Assembly: GCF_019655435.1 (NCBI RefSeq)
Contig: NZ_BPFH01000004.1
Span: 1-64,000, forward strand
Reading direction: 5' to 3'
DNA length: 64,000 nt
Source of the DNA: Jannaschia pagri
Lineage (GTDB): Bacteria; Pseudomonadota; Alphaproteobacteria; Rhodobacterales; Rhodobacteraceae
The notes below the pieces were generated by a model, which saw only the letters and a program-made list of their open reading frames with translations, was not told where the DNA came from and did not search any database. The translations under genes and the position numbers were made by a program. Positions within the stretch are counted from its first letter, which is position 1. Each line of letters opens with the position of its first letter. Below are positions 23,682 through 32,208 of this stretch, piece by piece.

Positions 23682-24188
23682 TCAGCCGAGAAAGCGTATG
23701 GTCATCACTGGCGTATAGTTTTCGCCGAACCCACGGGGTTGCACGGTGATCGTCTCGCCGCGCAACAGGGTGTTGCCAACGATCTCGTCCACAGACAGCG
23801 AAGACTGACCAACACTGTTGGTCAGGAAACCAGCGGTCATGGACATGCGCAGCCGACCACCCACGGAAAAGAACCCTTGGAAATCGGTGTAGTTTTCGCC
23901 TGCGGTCAGATCGTCGACAGCCAGCAACGACATCTCACCGCGTTGGGTGCCGAGGGTCAGGGTTGCCAAGCGACGCAAGGAGGGGGTCGAGCCGTCGGGC
24001 TCCAGCCCGTTGCGCAGCCTGTTGACTACCACACGGTAGCGCCCGTCAAAGGCATCGGTCAGGATACGGTCGCCGTCATCGCTGGAGGACCCGGCAACGG
24101 TGTTACATGCCGCCAACATCGGCGCGACTGCCATCGCTGCCAAAAGCCGTCGGCGATACGGATTGGGTGTCAAATCGTCGGAAGTCAT
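23682..24188 (-). CDS. Hypothetical lipoprotein
   Basis: This 168-aa protein starts at ATG 24188. The leader PYRRRLLAAMAVAPMLAAC ends in a lipobox LAAC, with a twin-basic start. The mature part (about 140 aa) is predominantly beta: DAFDGRYRVVVNRLRNGLEPDG... LGTQRGEMSLLAVDDLTAGENYTDFQGFFSVGGRLRMSMTAGFLTN. It resembles no family I can name. Downstream and in the same direction as rpsI but separated by 80 bases. Confidence 0.65.
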   Translation of the reverse strand: MTSDDLTPNPYRRRLLAAMAVAPMLAACNTVAGSSSDDGDRILTDAFDGRYRVVVNRLRNGLEPDGSTPSLRRLATLTLGTQRGEMSLLAVDDLTAGENYTDFQGFFSVGGRLRMSMTAGFLTNSVGQSSLSVDEIVGNTLLRGETITVQPRGFGENYTPVMTIRFLG

Positions 24189-24267
24189 GGTGCCTGCTCT
24201 GTCCGCTTCTAGGTCGGTACATTGTTGGGGGCCGCCACGGGGGCAGCCCCACACCATGTTTTGTAGC

Positions 24268-24780
24268 TTAACGCTTCGAGAACTGGAAGGACTTACGTGC
24301 CTTCGCCTTACCGTACTTCTTCCGCTCGACCACACGGCTGTCGCGGGTCAGGAAGCCAGCCGCCTTCAGGGCGGAGCGCAGGCCGGGCTCGTAGAGTTGC
24401 AGAGCCTTGGACACGCCGTGCTTTACCGCACCAGCTTGGCCAGACAGACCGCCGCCCTTGACCGTGGCCATGACGTCGAACTGACCTTCGCGGTCGGTGA
24501 TCTGGAACGGCTGCTTCAGGATCATCTGGAGCACGGGGCGGGCGAAGTACTTGTTGATGTCCTTGCCGTTGACCGTGACCTTCCCGGATCCGGGCTTGAT
24601 CCAAACGCGGGCGACCGCGTCCTTCCGCTTGCCGGTGGCGTAGGAGCGGCCCAGCTCGTCGCGCACGGGCTCGCGCGGCGCAGAGGTGTCCAGCAGGATC
24701 TCTTCGCCAGCGGCAGGCGCGGCGGCCGAGGTGTCGACGGCGCCCTTGAGATCTTCGAGGGAGTTGAGTTGTTCGGCCAT
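24268..24780 (-). CDS. rpsI: 30S ribosomal protein S9
   Basis: This 170-aa protein is a small-subunit head component whose C-terminal tail reaches the P-site tRNA. Conserved blocks are [28 protein letters not shown] and the C-terminus [25 protein letters not shown], ending in the canonical K/R tail. The N-terminal 40 residues ([22 protein letters not shown]...) are an acidic extension common in Rhodobacterales. It lies 4 bases after rplM, the universal rplM-rpsI operon. Confidence 0.97.
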   Translation of the reverse strand: MAEQLNSLEDLKGAVDTSAAAPAAGEEILLDTSAPREPVRDELGRSYATGKRKDAVARVWIKPGSGKVTVNGKDINKYFARPVLQMILKQPFQITDREGQFDVMATVKGGGLSGQAGAVKHGVSKALQLYEPGLRSALKAAGFLTRDSRVVERKKYGKAKARKSFQFSKR

Positions 24781-24784
24781 GCGA

Positions 24785-25243
24785 TCAGCTCCGCGTGTTC
24801 TTGGAGTTCATGGACTTAACGTCCAGCACTTCGGGGGACTGGGCCTCATGCGGGTGCTCGGCACCGGCATAGACGCGCAGGTTGGTCATTTGCGTGCGGG
24901 ACAGCTTGTTGCCCGGCAGCATCCGCTTGACGGCCTGGGTGACGACCCGCTCGGGGTACTTGCCTTCCAGGATCTGGCCGGTCGTGCGCGACTTGATCCC
25001 GCCCGGATAGCCGGTGTGCCAGTAGTTTTCCTTGTCACGCTTCTTGCCGGTCAGTTGCACCTTGTCGGCGTTGATGACGATGACATTGTCGCCCATGTCC
25101 ATGGACGGCGTGAAGGTGGCCTTGTGCTTGCCGCGCAGGCGCATGGCGATGATCGAGGCGAGGCGACCCAGAACCACGCCTTCGGCGTCGATCAGGATCC
25201 ACTTCTTGTCGATCTGGTCGGGGGTCATGGTGAAGGTTTTCAC
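24785..25243 (-). CDS. rplM: 50S ribosomal protein L13
   Basis: This 152-aa early-assembly large-subunit protein begins at GTG 25243 ([29 protein letters not shown]), the expected family N-terminus. Core motif [21 protein letters not shown] and C-terminal [26 protein letters not shown] are present. TTG 25252 would add three residues. First gene of rplM-rpsI. Confidence 0.97.
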   Translation of the reverse strand: MKTFTMTPDQIDKKWILIDAEGVVLGRLASIIAMRLRGKHKATFTPSMDMGDNVIVINADKVQLTGKKRDKENYWHTGYPGGIKSRTTGQILEGKYPERVVTQAVKRMLPGNKLSRTQMTNLRVYAGAEHPHEAQSPEVLDVKSMNSKNTRS

Positions 25244-25401
25244 GGGTCCCAATCCTATCTGATCGTATGTGGAAACAAGAGGGCATCGCCCCCGGATGCG
25301 CGGCTTATATAGAGTTCATGCGCCGGGTCAACGGCGCGCGATCTGCGAAAATAAAGAGATTACAGCTGCTTAATTATAAGGTATTATTTTACCCCATATA
25401 C

Positions 25402-26835
25402 TTAGACGTCCAAACCACCCTGAGGATTGTCCAGCAACTCTTTCAGGCGTCGGATCGCGCTGCGAAAGCTGTCGAGGCTGACGCCCGCGTTGATTGCAAA
25501 GCGCACCGCATGGGGGGCGTTGGTGTCGCGCCCTGCATATTCCTCAGCCGCGCGCAGCTTGACGCCCGCGGCCTCCGCCGCGCGACAAAAGGCCGAGGCC
25601 CGCCACCCCACGGGCAAGGTCAGCCACAGGAACGAGACGTCCTGCCGCCACACAAGGTCATAGCCCGACAGGATGTCTGCGGCGGCTTCGGCATAGGTGC
25701 TGACCATGCGCCGAGTCTCATCCATCAACTCCGGCAGATCGGGGTGGACCAGCAAACGCGCCATCAGATCGCTCAGTGGCGTTGCCATGCCAAAGGAATT
25801 GTATTCCGCCGCGCGGCGCAGCGCGACCTGCCGTCCAGATGGCGCAATGGCAAAGCCCAACCGCAGGGCTGGCGTGATCGTCTTTGCGATGGAGGCGATG
25901 TGCCAAGTCCGTTCCGGCGCCAGCAAGCGATAACTGGGCAGGGGACCCGGCTCCATCCGGTAGCAATCGTCTTCCAGGATCTGCAGGTTGGTTTCCCGCG
26001 CGACCGCTACAATCTCGCGCCGCCGGGCCTCGGGTGTGACACGGGCCGTGGGATTGTGCACTTCGGGCGACGTACAAAGAAGTTGCGCGTCCACCTGGCG
26101 GGCGGCCGCCTCAAGGGCATCGGGGCGAAGTCCGTCCGAATCCATGGCAATCGGCACCACCTCGGCACGCATCGTCTCGGCCATGCGGCGAAAACCGGGG
26201 TAGGTCAGTTCCTCCACCAGAACGACGGGGCGCCGCCCGGTCAGGACCGATTGCATCACCATGGCGATCCCGTGTTGCCCGCCGTGGGTCAGGGCGATGT
26301 CATCGGCCTCAACCGGGCCCAGTGACGGATGGGACAGGAATTGCGCGGCCGCCGCCCGCGCGGGGCGTTCGCTGGCAAAGCTGGGATAATGCATCATGCC
26401 CGAGGGCGGATCTTCGGCCACCTCCTTTAGCAGGTCACGGATGAGGCGCGCCTGCCCGACCGATGGCAGGTGCGGGGACAGCAGATTGACTTCATAGACA
26501 TCGCCGCCGGTATTGTGCGGGGTCGAATCCACTTCGAGCGCCTGAAACTCCCGATAAATCGGGGCCGGTCCCGAGGGTTCTGCCACAAAGGTTCCGCGCC
26601 CCACCTGGGCCTCCAACTCGCCGCTGTCGGTCAAGCGCGCGTAAGCGCGTGCGATGGTGCCCGGTGTGACGCCGATCCGCCACGCGAGGTCACGTACCGG
26701 CGGCAAGCGCGTGCCCGGTGTCAGGTCGCCCCGGGCGATCGCCGCACGCACGGCGCTTTCGACCACGACATATTTGGGGCGGTCATCGCCACCGAAGTCG
26801 ACTTGGATGATATTCGATTCCGTTATTGTACCCAT
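25402..26835 (-). CDS. MocR/PdxR-family transcription factor (GntR HTH + aminotransferase)
   Basis: This 477-aa regulator has an N-terminal GntR winged helix (about 15-80: YVVVESAVRAAIARGDLTPGTRLPPVRDLAWRIGVTPGTIARAYARLTDSGELEAQVGRGTFV) fused to a class-I aminotransferase-like domain (about 120-470). The PLP lysine is in SIAKTITPALRLGF. Such proteins use PLP as effector or cofactor. Start ATG 26835; 28 more in-frame residues upstream lack support. It is divergent from a DUF1127 gene, with three AATTGTATC-type repeats between them that fit MocR binding to direct repeats. The controlled pathway is unknown. Confidence 0.92.
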   Translation of the reverse strand: MGTITESNIIQVDFGGDDRPKYVVVESAVRAAIARGDLTPGTRLPPVRDLAWRIGVTPGTIARAYARLTDSGELEAQVGRGTFVAEPSGPAPIYREFQALEVDSTPHNTGGDVYEVNLLSPHLPSVGQARLIRDLLKEVAEDPPSGMMHYPSFASERPARAAAAQFLSHPSLGPVEADDIALTHGGQHGIAMVMQSVLTGRRPVVLVEELTYPGFRRMAETMRAEVVPIAMDSDGLRPDALEAAARQVDAQLLCTSPEVHNPTARVTPEARRREIVAVARETNLQILEDDCYRMEPGPLPSYRLLAPERTWHIASIAKTITPALRLGFAIAPSGRQVALRRAAEYNSFGMATPLSDLMARLLVHPDLPELMDETRRMVSTYAEAAADILSGYDLVWRQDVSFLWLTLPVGWRASAFCRAAEAAGVKLRAAEEYAGRDTNAPHAVRFAINAGVSLDSFRSAIRRLKELLDNPQGGLDV

Positions 26836-26838
26836 GAC

Positions 26839-26907
26839 AATGTATCGCTGGTTTTGTGTGACGACGAATTGTATCTCTATCTCACGGCCTAGCCGAAAAA
26901 TTGTATC
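26839..26907. promoter_or_regulatory. Three direct repeats, candidate MocR operator
   Basis: AATGTATC (26839-26846), AATTGTATC (26867-26875) and AATTGTATC (26899-26907) lie in the 117-bp gap between the MocR gene and the DUF1127 gene. MocR/PdxR and TauR regulators are known to bind direct repeats in divergent promoters. Spacings of about three helical turns fit dimer binding on one face. Confidence 0.6.
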
Positions 26908-26952
26908 AATGCAATCCACAGCCTAAAGGTTACACTCGAAAGGACACATGTC

Positions 26953-27180
26953 ATGACCTCCCTCGCCTTCGACCATCCCGCCCTCAACGCCCATGCTGCT
27001 GCCCCGGCCTCGCCGCTCAGCCAGGCTTTGATGACCCTCGCGGTGACCGTGTCCGTCTGGGAGATGCGCGCAAAGACCCGCCAGGCGCTGCGTGACATGG
27101 ATCCAAACCGCTATCCCGACATTGGCCTGACCACAGCAGAAGTACTGCACGAGGTTGGCAAGCCGTTCTGGGTGGCCTGA
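26953..27180 (+). CDS. Small DUF1127-containing protein
   Basis: This 75-aa protein has the DUF1127 motif in its C-terminal half: VSVWEMRAKTRQALRDMDPNRYPDIGLTTAEVLHEVGKPFW, close to the family form 'W..R..tr..L..L.d..L.DIGl.r..i..e...PFw'. Small DUF1127 proteins of alphaproteobacteria can bind RNA and affect phosphate, polysaccharide or stress control. Divergent from the MocR regulator and followed by a strong terminator, so it is probably the single target gene of that regulator. Confidence 0.85.
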   Translation: MTSLAFDHPALNAHAAAPASPLSQALMTLAVTVSVWEMRAKTRQALRDMDPNRYPDIGLTTAEVLHEVGKPFWVA

Positions 27181-27208
27181 CGCCCCATTCCTGATCTCTT
27201 CCCCACTA

Positions 27209-27245
27209 AGGCCGGATATCCGAGAGGATCCGGCCTCTTTTTTTT
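27209..27245 (+). terminator. Rho-independent terminator
   Basis: A perfect 9-bp stem AGGCCGGAT (27209-27217) / ATCCGGCCT (27228-27236) with a 10-nt loop is followed by C and eight T (27238-27245). It ends the DUF1127 transcript. Confidence 0.95.
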
Positions 27246-27313
27246 GACCGCCACGCGCCTTGCGTCAGGTCGCAGGGTCCTGGGCACAATCTTCGTGAAC
27301 TATCCCACCGTCG

Positions 27314-27775
27314 TCAGATCTTGGCGGTGTTTGACGCCACCGCAGCGTCACGGGCCGGGATGGAATAGGTCAGACTGGCGCGCGCCACGGGGGCGGTATT
27401 GCCTTCGGAGAAAAGCAAACACTCCCCCACGGCCAGAACCCGTCCCAGCTTCAGCAGGCGGACATGGCACAGAATATCCGCGCCCGCCGCAGGTTTGCGC
27501 ATGAAGTCGATGGAACAATTGGTCGTGACCGCCAAGGCAACGGGCCCGATCCGCGACAGGATCGCCAGGTAGACACTCACATCGGCCAGGGCAAACATCG
27601 ACGGGCCAGAGACGGTCCCGCCCGGCCTCAGATGTTTGTCCGACACGCGCAAGCGGACCACTAGGCGGTCCACCGTGACCTCATCCAGCGTGAAATCCTC
27701 GGCCACCTGCAAGAACTCCGCATCGAGAAATCGCTCAAGCGAGGCCGCATCCATGGCGAGCGTTGTATTGACCAT
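27314..27775 (-). CDS. PaaI-type hotdog thioesterase
   Basis: This 153-aa acyl-CoA thioesterase of the hotdog fold has the block LRPGGTVSGPSMFALADVSVYLAIL ('rpGg.vsG..l..laD.a...a...'), the active-site region of this family, then LAVTTNCSIDFMRKPAAGADILCHVRLLKLGRVLAVGECLLFSEGN. Divergent from the enoyl-CoA hydratase (52-base gap), consistent with acyl-CoA metabolism for both. Substrate not predictable. Confidence 0.85.
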   Translation of the reverse strand: MVNTTLAMDAASLERFLDAEFLQVAEDFTLDEVTVDRLVVRLRVSDKHLRPGGTVSGPSMFALADVSVYLAILSRIGPVALAVTTNCSIDFMRKPAAGADILCHVRLLKLGRVLAVGECLLFSEGNTAPVARASLTYSIPARDAAVASNTAKI

Positions 27776-27826
27776 TGCATTCCCTCCAACCGCTCCGCAG
27801 TTTTGCGGCGGGTGAGGGGGATCGCA

Positions 27827-28609
27827 ATGACCGACATTTTGTTACGTGACGACTCGGACGGCATCACAACGTTGACCTTGAACGATCCGGGGACGTTGAA
27901 CGCGCTCTCCGATGAGATGCTGGCCGCTCTGTCGACCACCCTGGCCGAGGTGGGCGACAGCGACAGCCGCGCCGTCGTTCTGGCCGCCGAGGGGCGGGCC
28001 TTCTGCGCGGGCCATAATCTGCGCCAGATGCAAGCCATGCGCCAAGCCGAAGACGGCGGGGCCGCGGCCTTCGGGGATCTGTTCGACCGTTGCACCGCCG
28101 TCATGGCCCAAATCCGGGATCTGCCCCAACCCGTGATCGCCCAGGTGCAGGGCCTCGCCACAGCCGCCGGATGCCAGTTGGTTGCAACCTGTGACATGGC
28201 AATCGCCGCCGAGGATGTGCGGTTTGGGGTCAACGGCGTGAACATCGGTCTCTTCTGTTCTACGCCGATGGTCGCGCTTTCGCGCAACGTGCCGCGAAAA
28301 CAGGCGATGGAGATGTTAACGACGGGTGCGTTTCTGACGGCGTCCCGCGCGACAGAGGTCGGTTTGATCAATCGAGCGGTGCCCGCAGACCAGCTAGTGG
28401 CGGAAACCCGCGCATTGGCGGAGACGGTGGCAAGCAAGCTGGCGGCGGCGCAGCGCATCGGAAAGGCGGCATTTTATGCACAGCTGGAGCGTCCCCTCGA
28501 CGCCGCCTATGCGCTGACCCGGGATGCGATGGTGGCCAATCTCGCCGACGCCGATACGGCGGAGGGGATACAGGCTTTCTTGGAAAAGCGCCCGCCCCGC
28601 TGGACATGA
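27827..28609 (+). CDS. Enoyl-CoA hydratase/isomerase family protein
   Basis: This 260-aa crotonase-fold enzyme starts at ATG 27827. It has ITTLTLNDPGTLNALSDEMLAALSTTL at the N-terminus, oxyanion-hole segment AAEGRAFCAGHNL (about 65), and VIAQVQGLATAAGCQLVATCDMAIAAEDVRFGVNGVNIGL (the second hole-forming region). The normal glutamates of true hydratases are not all present (SGPSM... lacking); the family form 'F.aGhnL..m' places it with the ECHDC3-like subgroup. It probably acts on an acyl-CoA with the divergent thioesterase. Separated by 46 bases from surE. Confidence 0.88.
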   Translation: MTDILLRDDSDGITTLTLNDPGTLNALSDEMLAALSTTLAEVGDSDSRAVVLAAEGRAFCAGHNLRQMQAMRQAEDGGAAAFGDLFDRCTAVMAQIRDLPQPVIAQVQGLATAAGCQLVATCDMAIAAEDVRFGVNGVNIGLFCSTPMVALSRNVPRKQAMEMLTTGAFLTASRATEVGLINRAVPADQLVAETRALAETVASKLAAAQRIGKAAFYAQLERPLDAAYALTRDAMVANLADADTAEGIQAFLEKRPPRWT

Positions 28610-28655
28610 CGCGACGCACCCCGCACAAGGCCCTGACGGCAAGGGGGCAGTGGGT

Positions 28656-29450
28656 ATGCGTATTCTTATTACCAATGATGACGGCATAGCGGCCCCCGGT
28701 TTGGTGGCGCTGACCGAGATCGCCGAGGCGGTCGCGGGGCCTAGTGGCGAGGTTTGGACCGTCGCACCGGCCTTTGAGCAGTCGGGCGTCGGCCATTGCA
28801 TCAACTATGTTAAGCCGTCGATGATGACCAAACTGGCGGAGCGCCGTTTCGCCATCGAAGGCAGCCCGGCAGATTGCGTCCTCGCCGGGATTGGAGAGAT
28901 CGTGGACGGTCCCATCGATCTGGTTCTGTCGGGGGTCAACCGGGGCAACAATGCCGCCGAGAACACGGTCTATTCCGGCACCATCGGCGCCGCGATGGAG
29001 GCCGCTTTGCAGGGCCTGCCGGCCATTGCCCTGTCGCAGTTTTACGGTCCTTTGAACGTCGATTTGGCCGATCCGTTTGAGGCATCGCGCGGCCATGGCG
29101 CGGCCCTCGTGCAAGAGCTTTTGGATGCGGCGCCCTGGGGCGGGTCCGACTATAAGCTCTTCTATAATGTGAATTTTCCGCCCGTTCCCTCGGCCAAGGT
29201 CAAGGGGTTCGCGGCCGTGGCCCAAGGGTACCGCGGCGACGGCCGTATGGGTGTCCATCCACAGACCTCACCCTCGGGGCGCAAATACCTCTGGATCAGC
29301 GGATCGGCCCAGGGTGAGCGGACGGCCCCCGGCACGGATGTGCGCGCGAACGTGGATGGATGGGTCTCGGTCACGCCCATGCGCTGCGACCTGACCGACC
29401 GCGCGGCCTTGGAAGATCTTCGGGCTGTGATGCCCGATTACCAGGACTGA
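28656..29450 (+). CDS. surE: 5'-nucleotidase SurE
   Basis: This 264-aa metal-dependent nucleotidase acts on 5'- and 3'-nucleoside monophosphates. It begins MRILITNDDGIAAPG (D8, D9 metal ligands), continues with GEVWTVAPAFEQSGVGHCI and GTPADCV-like GSPADCVLAGI, and has VLSGVNRGNNAAENTVYSGTIGAAMEA (Asn ligand). Start ATG 28656, where conservation begins. It is followed directly by pcm and nlpD, as in enterobacteria. Confidence 0.96.
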   Translation: MRILITNDDGIAAPGLVALTEIAEAVAGPSGEVWTVAPAFEQSGVGHCINYVKPSMMTKLAERRFAIEGSPADCVLAGIGEIVDGPIDLVLSGVNRGNNAAENTVYSGTIGAAMEAALQGLPAIALSQFYGPLNVDLADPFEASRGHGAALVQELLDAAPWGGSDYKLFYNVNFPPVPSAKVKGFAAVAQGYRGDGRMGVHPQTSPSGRKYLWISGSAQGERTAPGTDVRANVDGWVSVTPMRCDLTDRAALEDLRAVMPDYQD

Positions 29451-29453
29451 CCT

Positions 29454-30092
29454 GTGACGCCCGAAGACACCATGCGGATGCTTGTGACCCTGCGCTCGCG
29501 CGGGGTGACGGAGCCGCGTGTTCTGACGGCGATGGAGCGGACGGACCGGGGCGACTACGTCTCCGACACGTTTAAGGCGCGGGCCTATGAGGACGTGCCC
29601 CTGCCGATTGCCAGTGGCCAGACCATCAGCCAGCCGTCGGTTGTCGGGCGCATGACCCAGGCGCTGAACGTGCAGCCTCGGGATAAGGTGCTAGAGGTAG
29701 GGACGGGCACCGGCTACCAGGCCGCGATCCTGTCTCACCTGGGCCGCCGCATCTACACGGTGGAGCGTCACCGCGCCCTGGCGCGCATCGCAACCGAGAC
29801 GCATGTGCGCCTGGGTCTGACCAATATCACCGTCATCTCGGGCGATGGCAGCCACGGGCTGCCGGAGCAGGCGCCCTTCGACCGCATCCTTGTGACAGCC
29901 GCCGCCGAGGACCCGCCCGGCCCGCTGTTGGCACAGTTGCGAGAGGGGGGTAGCATGGTGGTGCCTGTGGGCGTATCCGACCACATGCAGCAGCTTGTCA
30001 TCGTCACGCGGACGGCGTCTGGCTACGACTATGAGGATTTGAACATGCCGGTGCGCTTTGTGCCGCTGGTGGAAGGGGTTGAACACGGCTGA
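29454..30092 (+). CDS. pcm: Protein-L-isoaspartate O-methyltransferase
   Basis: This 212-aa repair enzyme transfers methyl from SAM to L-isoaspartyl residues. It has the active-site stretch [23 protein letters not shown] (about 50-70), SAM motif [13 protein letters not shown] (79-91) and [32 protein letters not shown]. Full length. GTG 29454 lies 3 bases after surE stop. Often linked with surE for stationary-phase maintenance. Confidence 0.95.
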   Translation: MTPEDTMRMLVTLRSRGVTEPRVLTAMERTDRGDYVSDTFKARAYEDVPLPIASGQTISQPSVVGRMTQALNVQPRDKVLEVGTGTGYQAAILSHLGRRIYTVERHRALARIATETHVRLGLTNITVISGDGSHGLPEQAPFDRILVTAAAEDPPGPLLAQLREGGSMVVPVGVSDHMQQLVIVTRTASGYDYEDLNMPVRFVPLVEGVEHG

Positions 30093-30134
30093 AGACCGCG
30101 TCGACCCGCAGATGGGCAGGACGGAGGGACAGGG

Positions 30135-31331
30135 ATGTCCAGACGGATGGGTGTGACACGCTGGGCAGGCCTTTGGGTCGCGACAGCGCTCCTGACGGGG
30201 TGCAATGGTGCCTTGCAAAACCTCGATCTAGATTTGCGGAACAATGCGCCTGGGGGGCTCGACACCTCCAGTGCGGCGCGGCAAGCGGCGGCGGATCGAC
30301 CGCGCCCCGATGGCAATGGGTTGATCACATACCCGAACTATCAGGTGGCTGTGGCCCGGCGCGGCGATACCGTCGCGGATGTGGCCGCCCGGATCGGAAT
30401 CTCAGCGGACGAATTGGCGCGCTTCAATGGGCTGGCGCCCCAGTCGGAACTGAACCGCGATGCGGTCCTGGCCATGCCGCGCCGGATCACGCCCGGGGCA
30501 GGGGGCGGGGCAACCCGTCCGGACATCACACAGATCGCAGGCGCCGCGATTGACCGCGCCGATGGGGCGACGCCGGCGGCGGCTCCGGTAGCTGTGCAGA
30601 CCGGTCAGGAGCCCGTGCGCCACCGGGTTGCGCGGGGCGAGACCGCGTTCTCGATCTCGCGCCTCTATGGGGTCAGCCCGTCCAGCTTGGCGGAATGGAA
30701 CGGCCTCGACAGCGATTTGCGCGTCCGTGAGGGACAGTTCCTGTTGATCCCGCTGGTCATTGGCGACGATGGTGCGTCCGAAATTGCGGCGCCCGTGCCT
30801 GGCAGCGGAACGGAAACGCCGGTGCCTCCATCCGCCAGCTCGGCTTTGCCCGAAACGGTTGAGGAGGTCGCGCTGCCGGAGAGCCCGAACCTGGACCAGT
30901 TCCGAACCGAAGCCACCGCCGACGCCACACCAGAGGCCGAGCCGGAGCCGGTCGCGGCCTCGACCCCCGACACGAGCGCGGAGCCGAACCGCCTGCGCCG
31001 TCCCGTCTCGGGCGAGGTGTTGCGACCGTTTTCTTCCCGGAATGAAGGGGTGGATTTCCGCGCCTCCGAAGGCAGCGCGGTGGTTGCCGCCGCCTCGGGC
31101 GAAGTTGCGGCCATCACGCGCGATACGGATCAGGTGCCCATCCTGGTGTTGCGCCACGACGGTGGCCTGCTGACGGTTTACGCGAATATCAAGGATATCC
31201 AGGTCCAAAAGGGCGACAGCATCCGCGCAGGCCAACGTCTGGCCAGCGTCGGTGGCGGCGACCCGGCGTTCTTGCACTTCGAGGTGCGGCGCGGCTTCGA
31301 TGCCGTCGATCCGGAGCCGCTTCTGCGCTGA
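30135..31331 (+). CDS. nlpD: NlpD-like lipoprotein: two LysM domains and a degenerate LytM domain
   Basis: This 398-aa lipoprotein has signal MSRRMGVTRWAGLWVATALLTGC with lipobox LTGC. LysM domains are at about 70-115 (VARRGDTVADVAARIGISADELARFNGL) and 157-205 (HRVARGETAFSISRLYGVSPSSLAEWNGL), then a Pro/Glu/Ala linker, then an M23 LytM domain (about 290-398: RRPVSGEVLRPFSSRNEGVDFRASEGSAVVAAASGEV...FLHFEVR). The metal ligands H.(x)nD and HxH are incomplete (NEGVDF and LHFE), so it should be an activator of an amidase, like E. coli NlpD. The surE-pcm-nlpD order is the same as in E. coli. Confidence 0.9.
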   Translation: MSRRMGVTRWAGLWVATALLTGCNGALQNLDLDLRNNAPGGLDTSSAARQAAADRPRPDGNGLITYPNYQVAVARRGDTVADVAARIGISADELARFNGLAPQSELNRDAVLAMPRRITPGAGGGATRPDITQIAGAAIDRADGATPAAAPVAVQTGQEPVRHRVARGETAFSISRLYGVSPSSLAEWNGLDSDLRVREGQFLLIPLVIGDDGASEIAAPVPGSGTETPVPPSASSALPETVEEVALPESPNLDQFRTEATADATPEAEPEPVAASTPDTSAEPNRLRRPVSGEVLRPFSSRNEGVDFRASEGSAVVAAASGEVAAITRDTDQVPILVLRHDGGLLTVYANIKDIQVQKGDSIRAGQRLASVGGGDPAFLHFEVRRGFDAVDPEPLLR

Positions 31332-31477
31332 CCCCCGACGTTTGGACCATCTGTCACGACCCTATGCAGCGGAAAAAACCCTGCGGACGCTTTCACATCC
31401 GCCGGGCAATGCGTAAGTAGAGCGCAGGGAAATGCGACAAGGCCCCGGAGGGGTCTGTTTATGGGAGTGTTATCGAG

Positions 31478-31708
31478 ATGCTGAACAATATTGGCCTGCC
31501 TGGCCTGCTGCTCATCGCCGTCGTCGTGCTGGTTCTGTTTGGACGTGGCAAGATTTCTTCGCTCATGGGCGAAGTGGGCAAGGGAATCACTGCGTTCAAG
31601 AAGGGCGTCAGCGACGGCTCCAAGGACGACGACAACGATCCGGCCCTGGCCGACGGCGCGGCCGCGCGGGATGTCACGCCCGAGACGACCGACAAAGACA
31701 AAGCCTGA
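31478..31708 (+). CDS. tatA: Sec-independent translocase TatA
   Basis: This 76-aa pore-forming Tat subunit begins [47 protein letters not shown]: a short N-terminal TM helix, the FGRGKI hinge, and an amphipathic helix ending in a charged tail. It is the first gene of tatABC, with tatB 29 bases downstream. Confidence 0.96.
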   Translation: MLNNIGLPGLLLIAVVVLVLFGRGKISSLMGEVGKGITAFKKGVSDGSKDDDNDPALADGAAARDVTPETTDKDKA

Positions 31709-31737
31709 TCCCTCGCACGGCCCCGGAGGGCTGAGCC

Positions 31738-32208
31738 ATGTTTGATATCGGTTGGAGCGAGATGCTCGTGGTGGGCGTCGTGGCGCTGATCGTGGTGGGC
31801 CCCAAGGACCTGCCGCGCATGTTCCGTGCGGCCGGTGAATTCATGGGCAAAGCGCGGCGCATGGCGCGCGAGTTTCAGTCCGCCATGAACCAAGCCGCCG
31901 ATGATAGCGGCGTGGGTGATATCGCGGGGGACCTGCGGAAGGCTGCAAACCCCAAGCAGTTCGGCATGGATAAGATCAAGGAAGCGACCGACGATCTGAC
32001 CAAGTGGACGCCGGACGACACGACCGGCCCGAACACCCGCGACTTGGCCGAGAAACGGGCCGCCGCCAAGGAAAAGATCGCCGAAAATGCTGCGCGTATG
32101 ACCGAGGAACGGAAGGCCCGCGAAGCGGCTGAGGCAGCTGAGGCCTCCGCCGAGCCAGAGTTGCTGCCCGATCCGGTGGCACCGGCCCCTGAAAGCAAGA
32201 AGGCATGA
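31738..32208 (+). CDS. tatB: Sec-independent translocase TatB
   Basis: This 156-aa TatB has N-terminal MFDIGWSEMLVVGVVALIVVGPKDLPRMFRAAGEFMGKARRMAREFQSAMNQ: E8 in the TM helix and the GPKDLP hinge, both typical, followed by a long amphipathic region and an Ala/Glu-rich tail. It forms the substrate receptor with TatC. The stop overlaps tatC (ATGA). Confidence 0.96.
   Translation: MFDIGWSEMLVVGVVALIVVGPKDLPRMFRAAGEFMGKARRMAREFQSAMNQAADDSGVGDIAGDLRKAANPKQFGMDKIKEATDDLTKWTPDDTTGPNTRDLAEKRAAAKEKIAENAARMTEERKAREAAEAAEASAEPELLPDPVAPAPESKKA

Noticed and set aside
30402-31277. Long minus-strand ORFs opposite nlpD, livH, livM and other genes
   Set aside because: They mirror high-GC codon bias of real genes, have no motifs and no ribosome sites.
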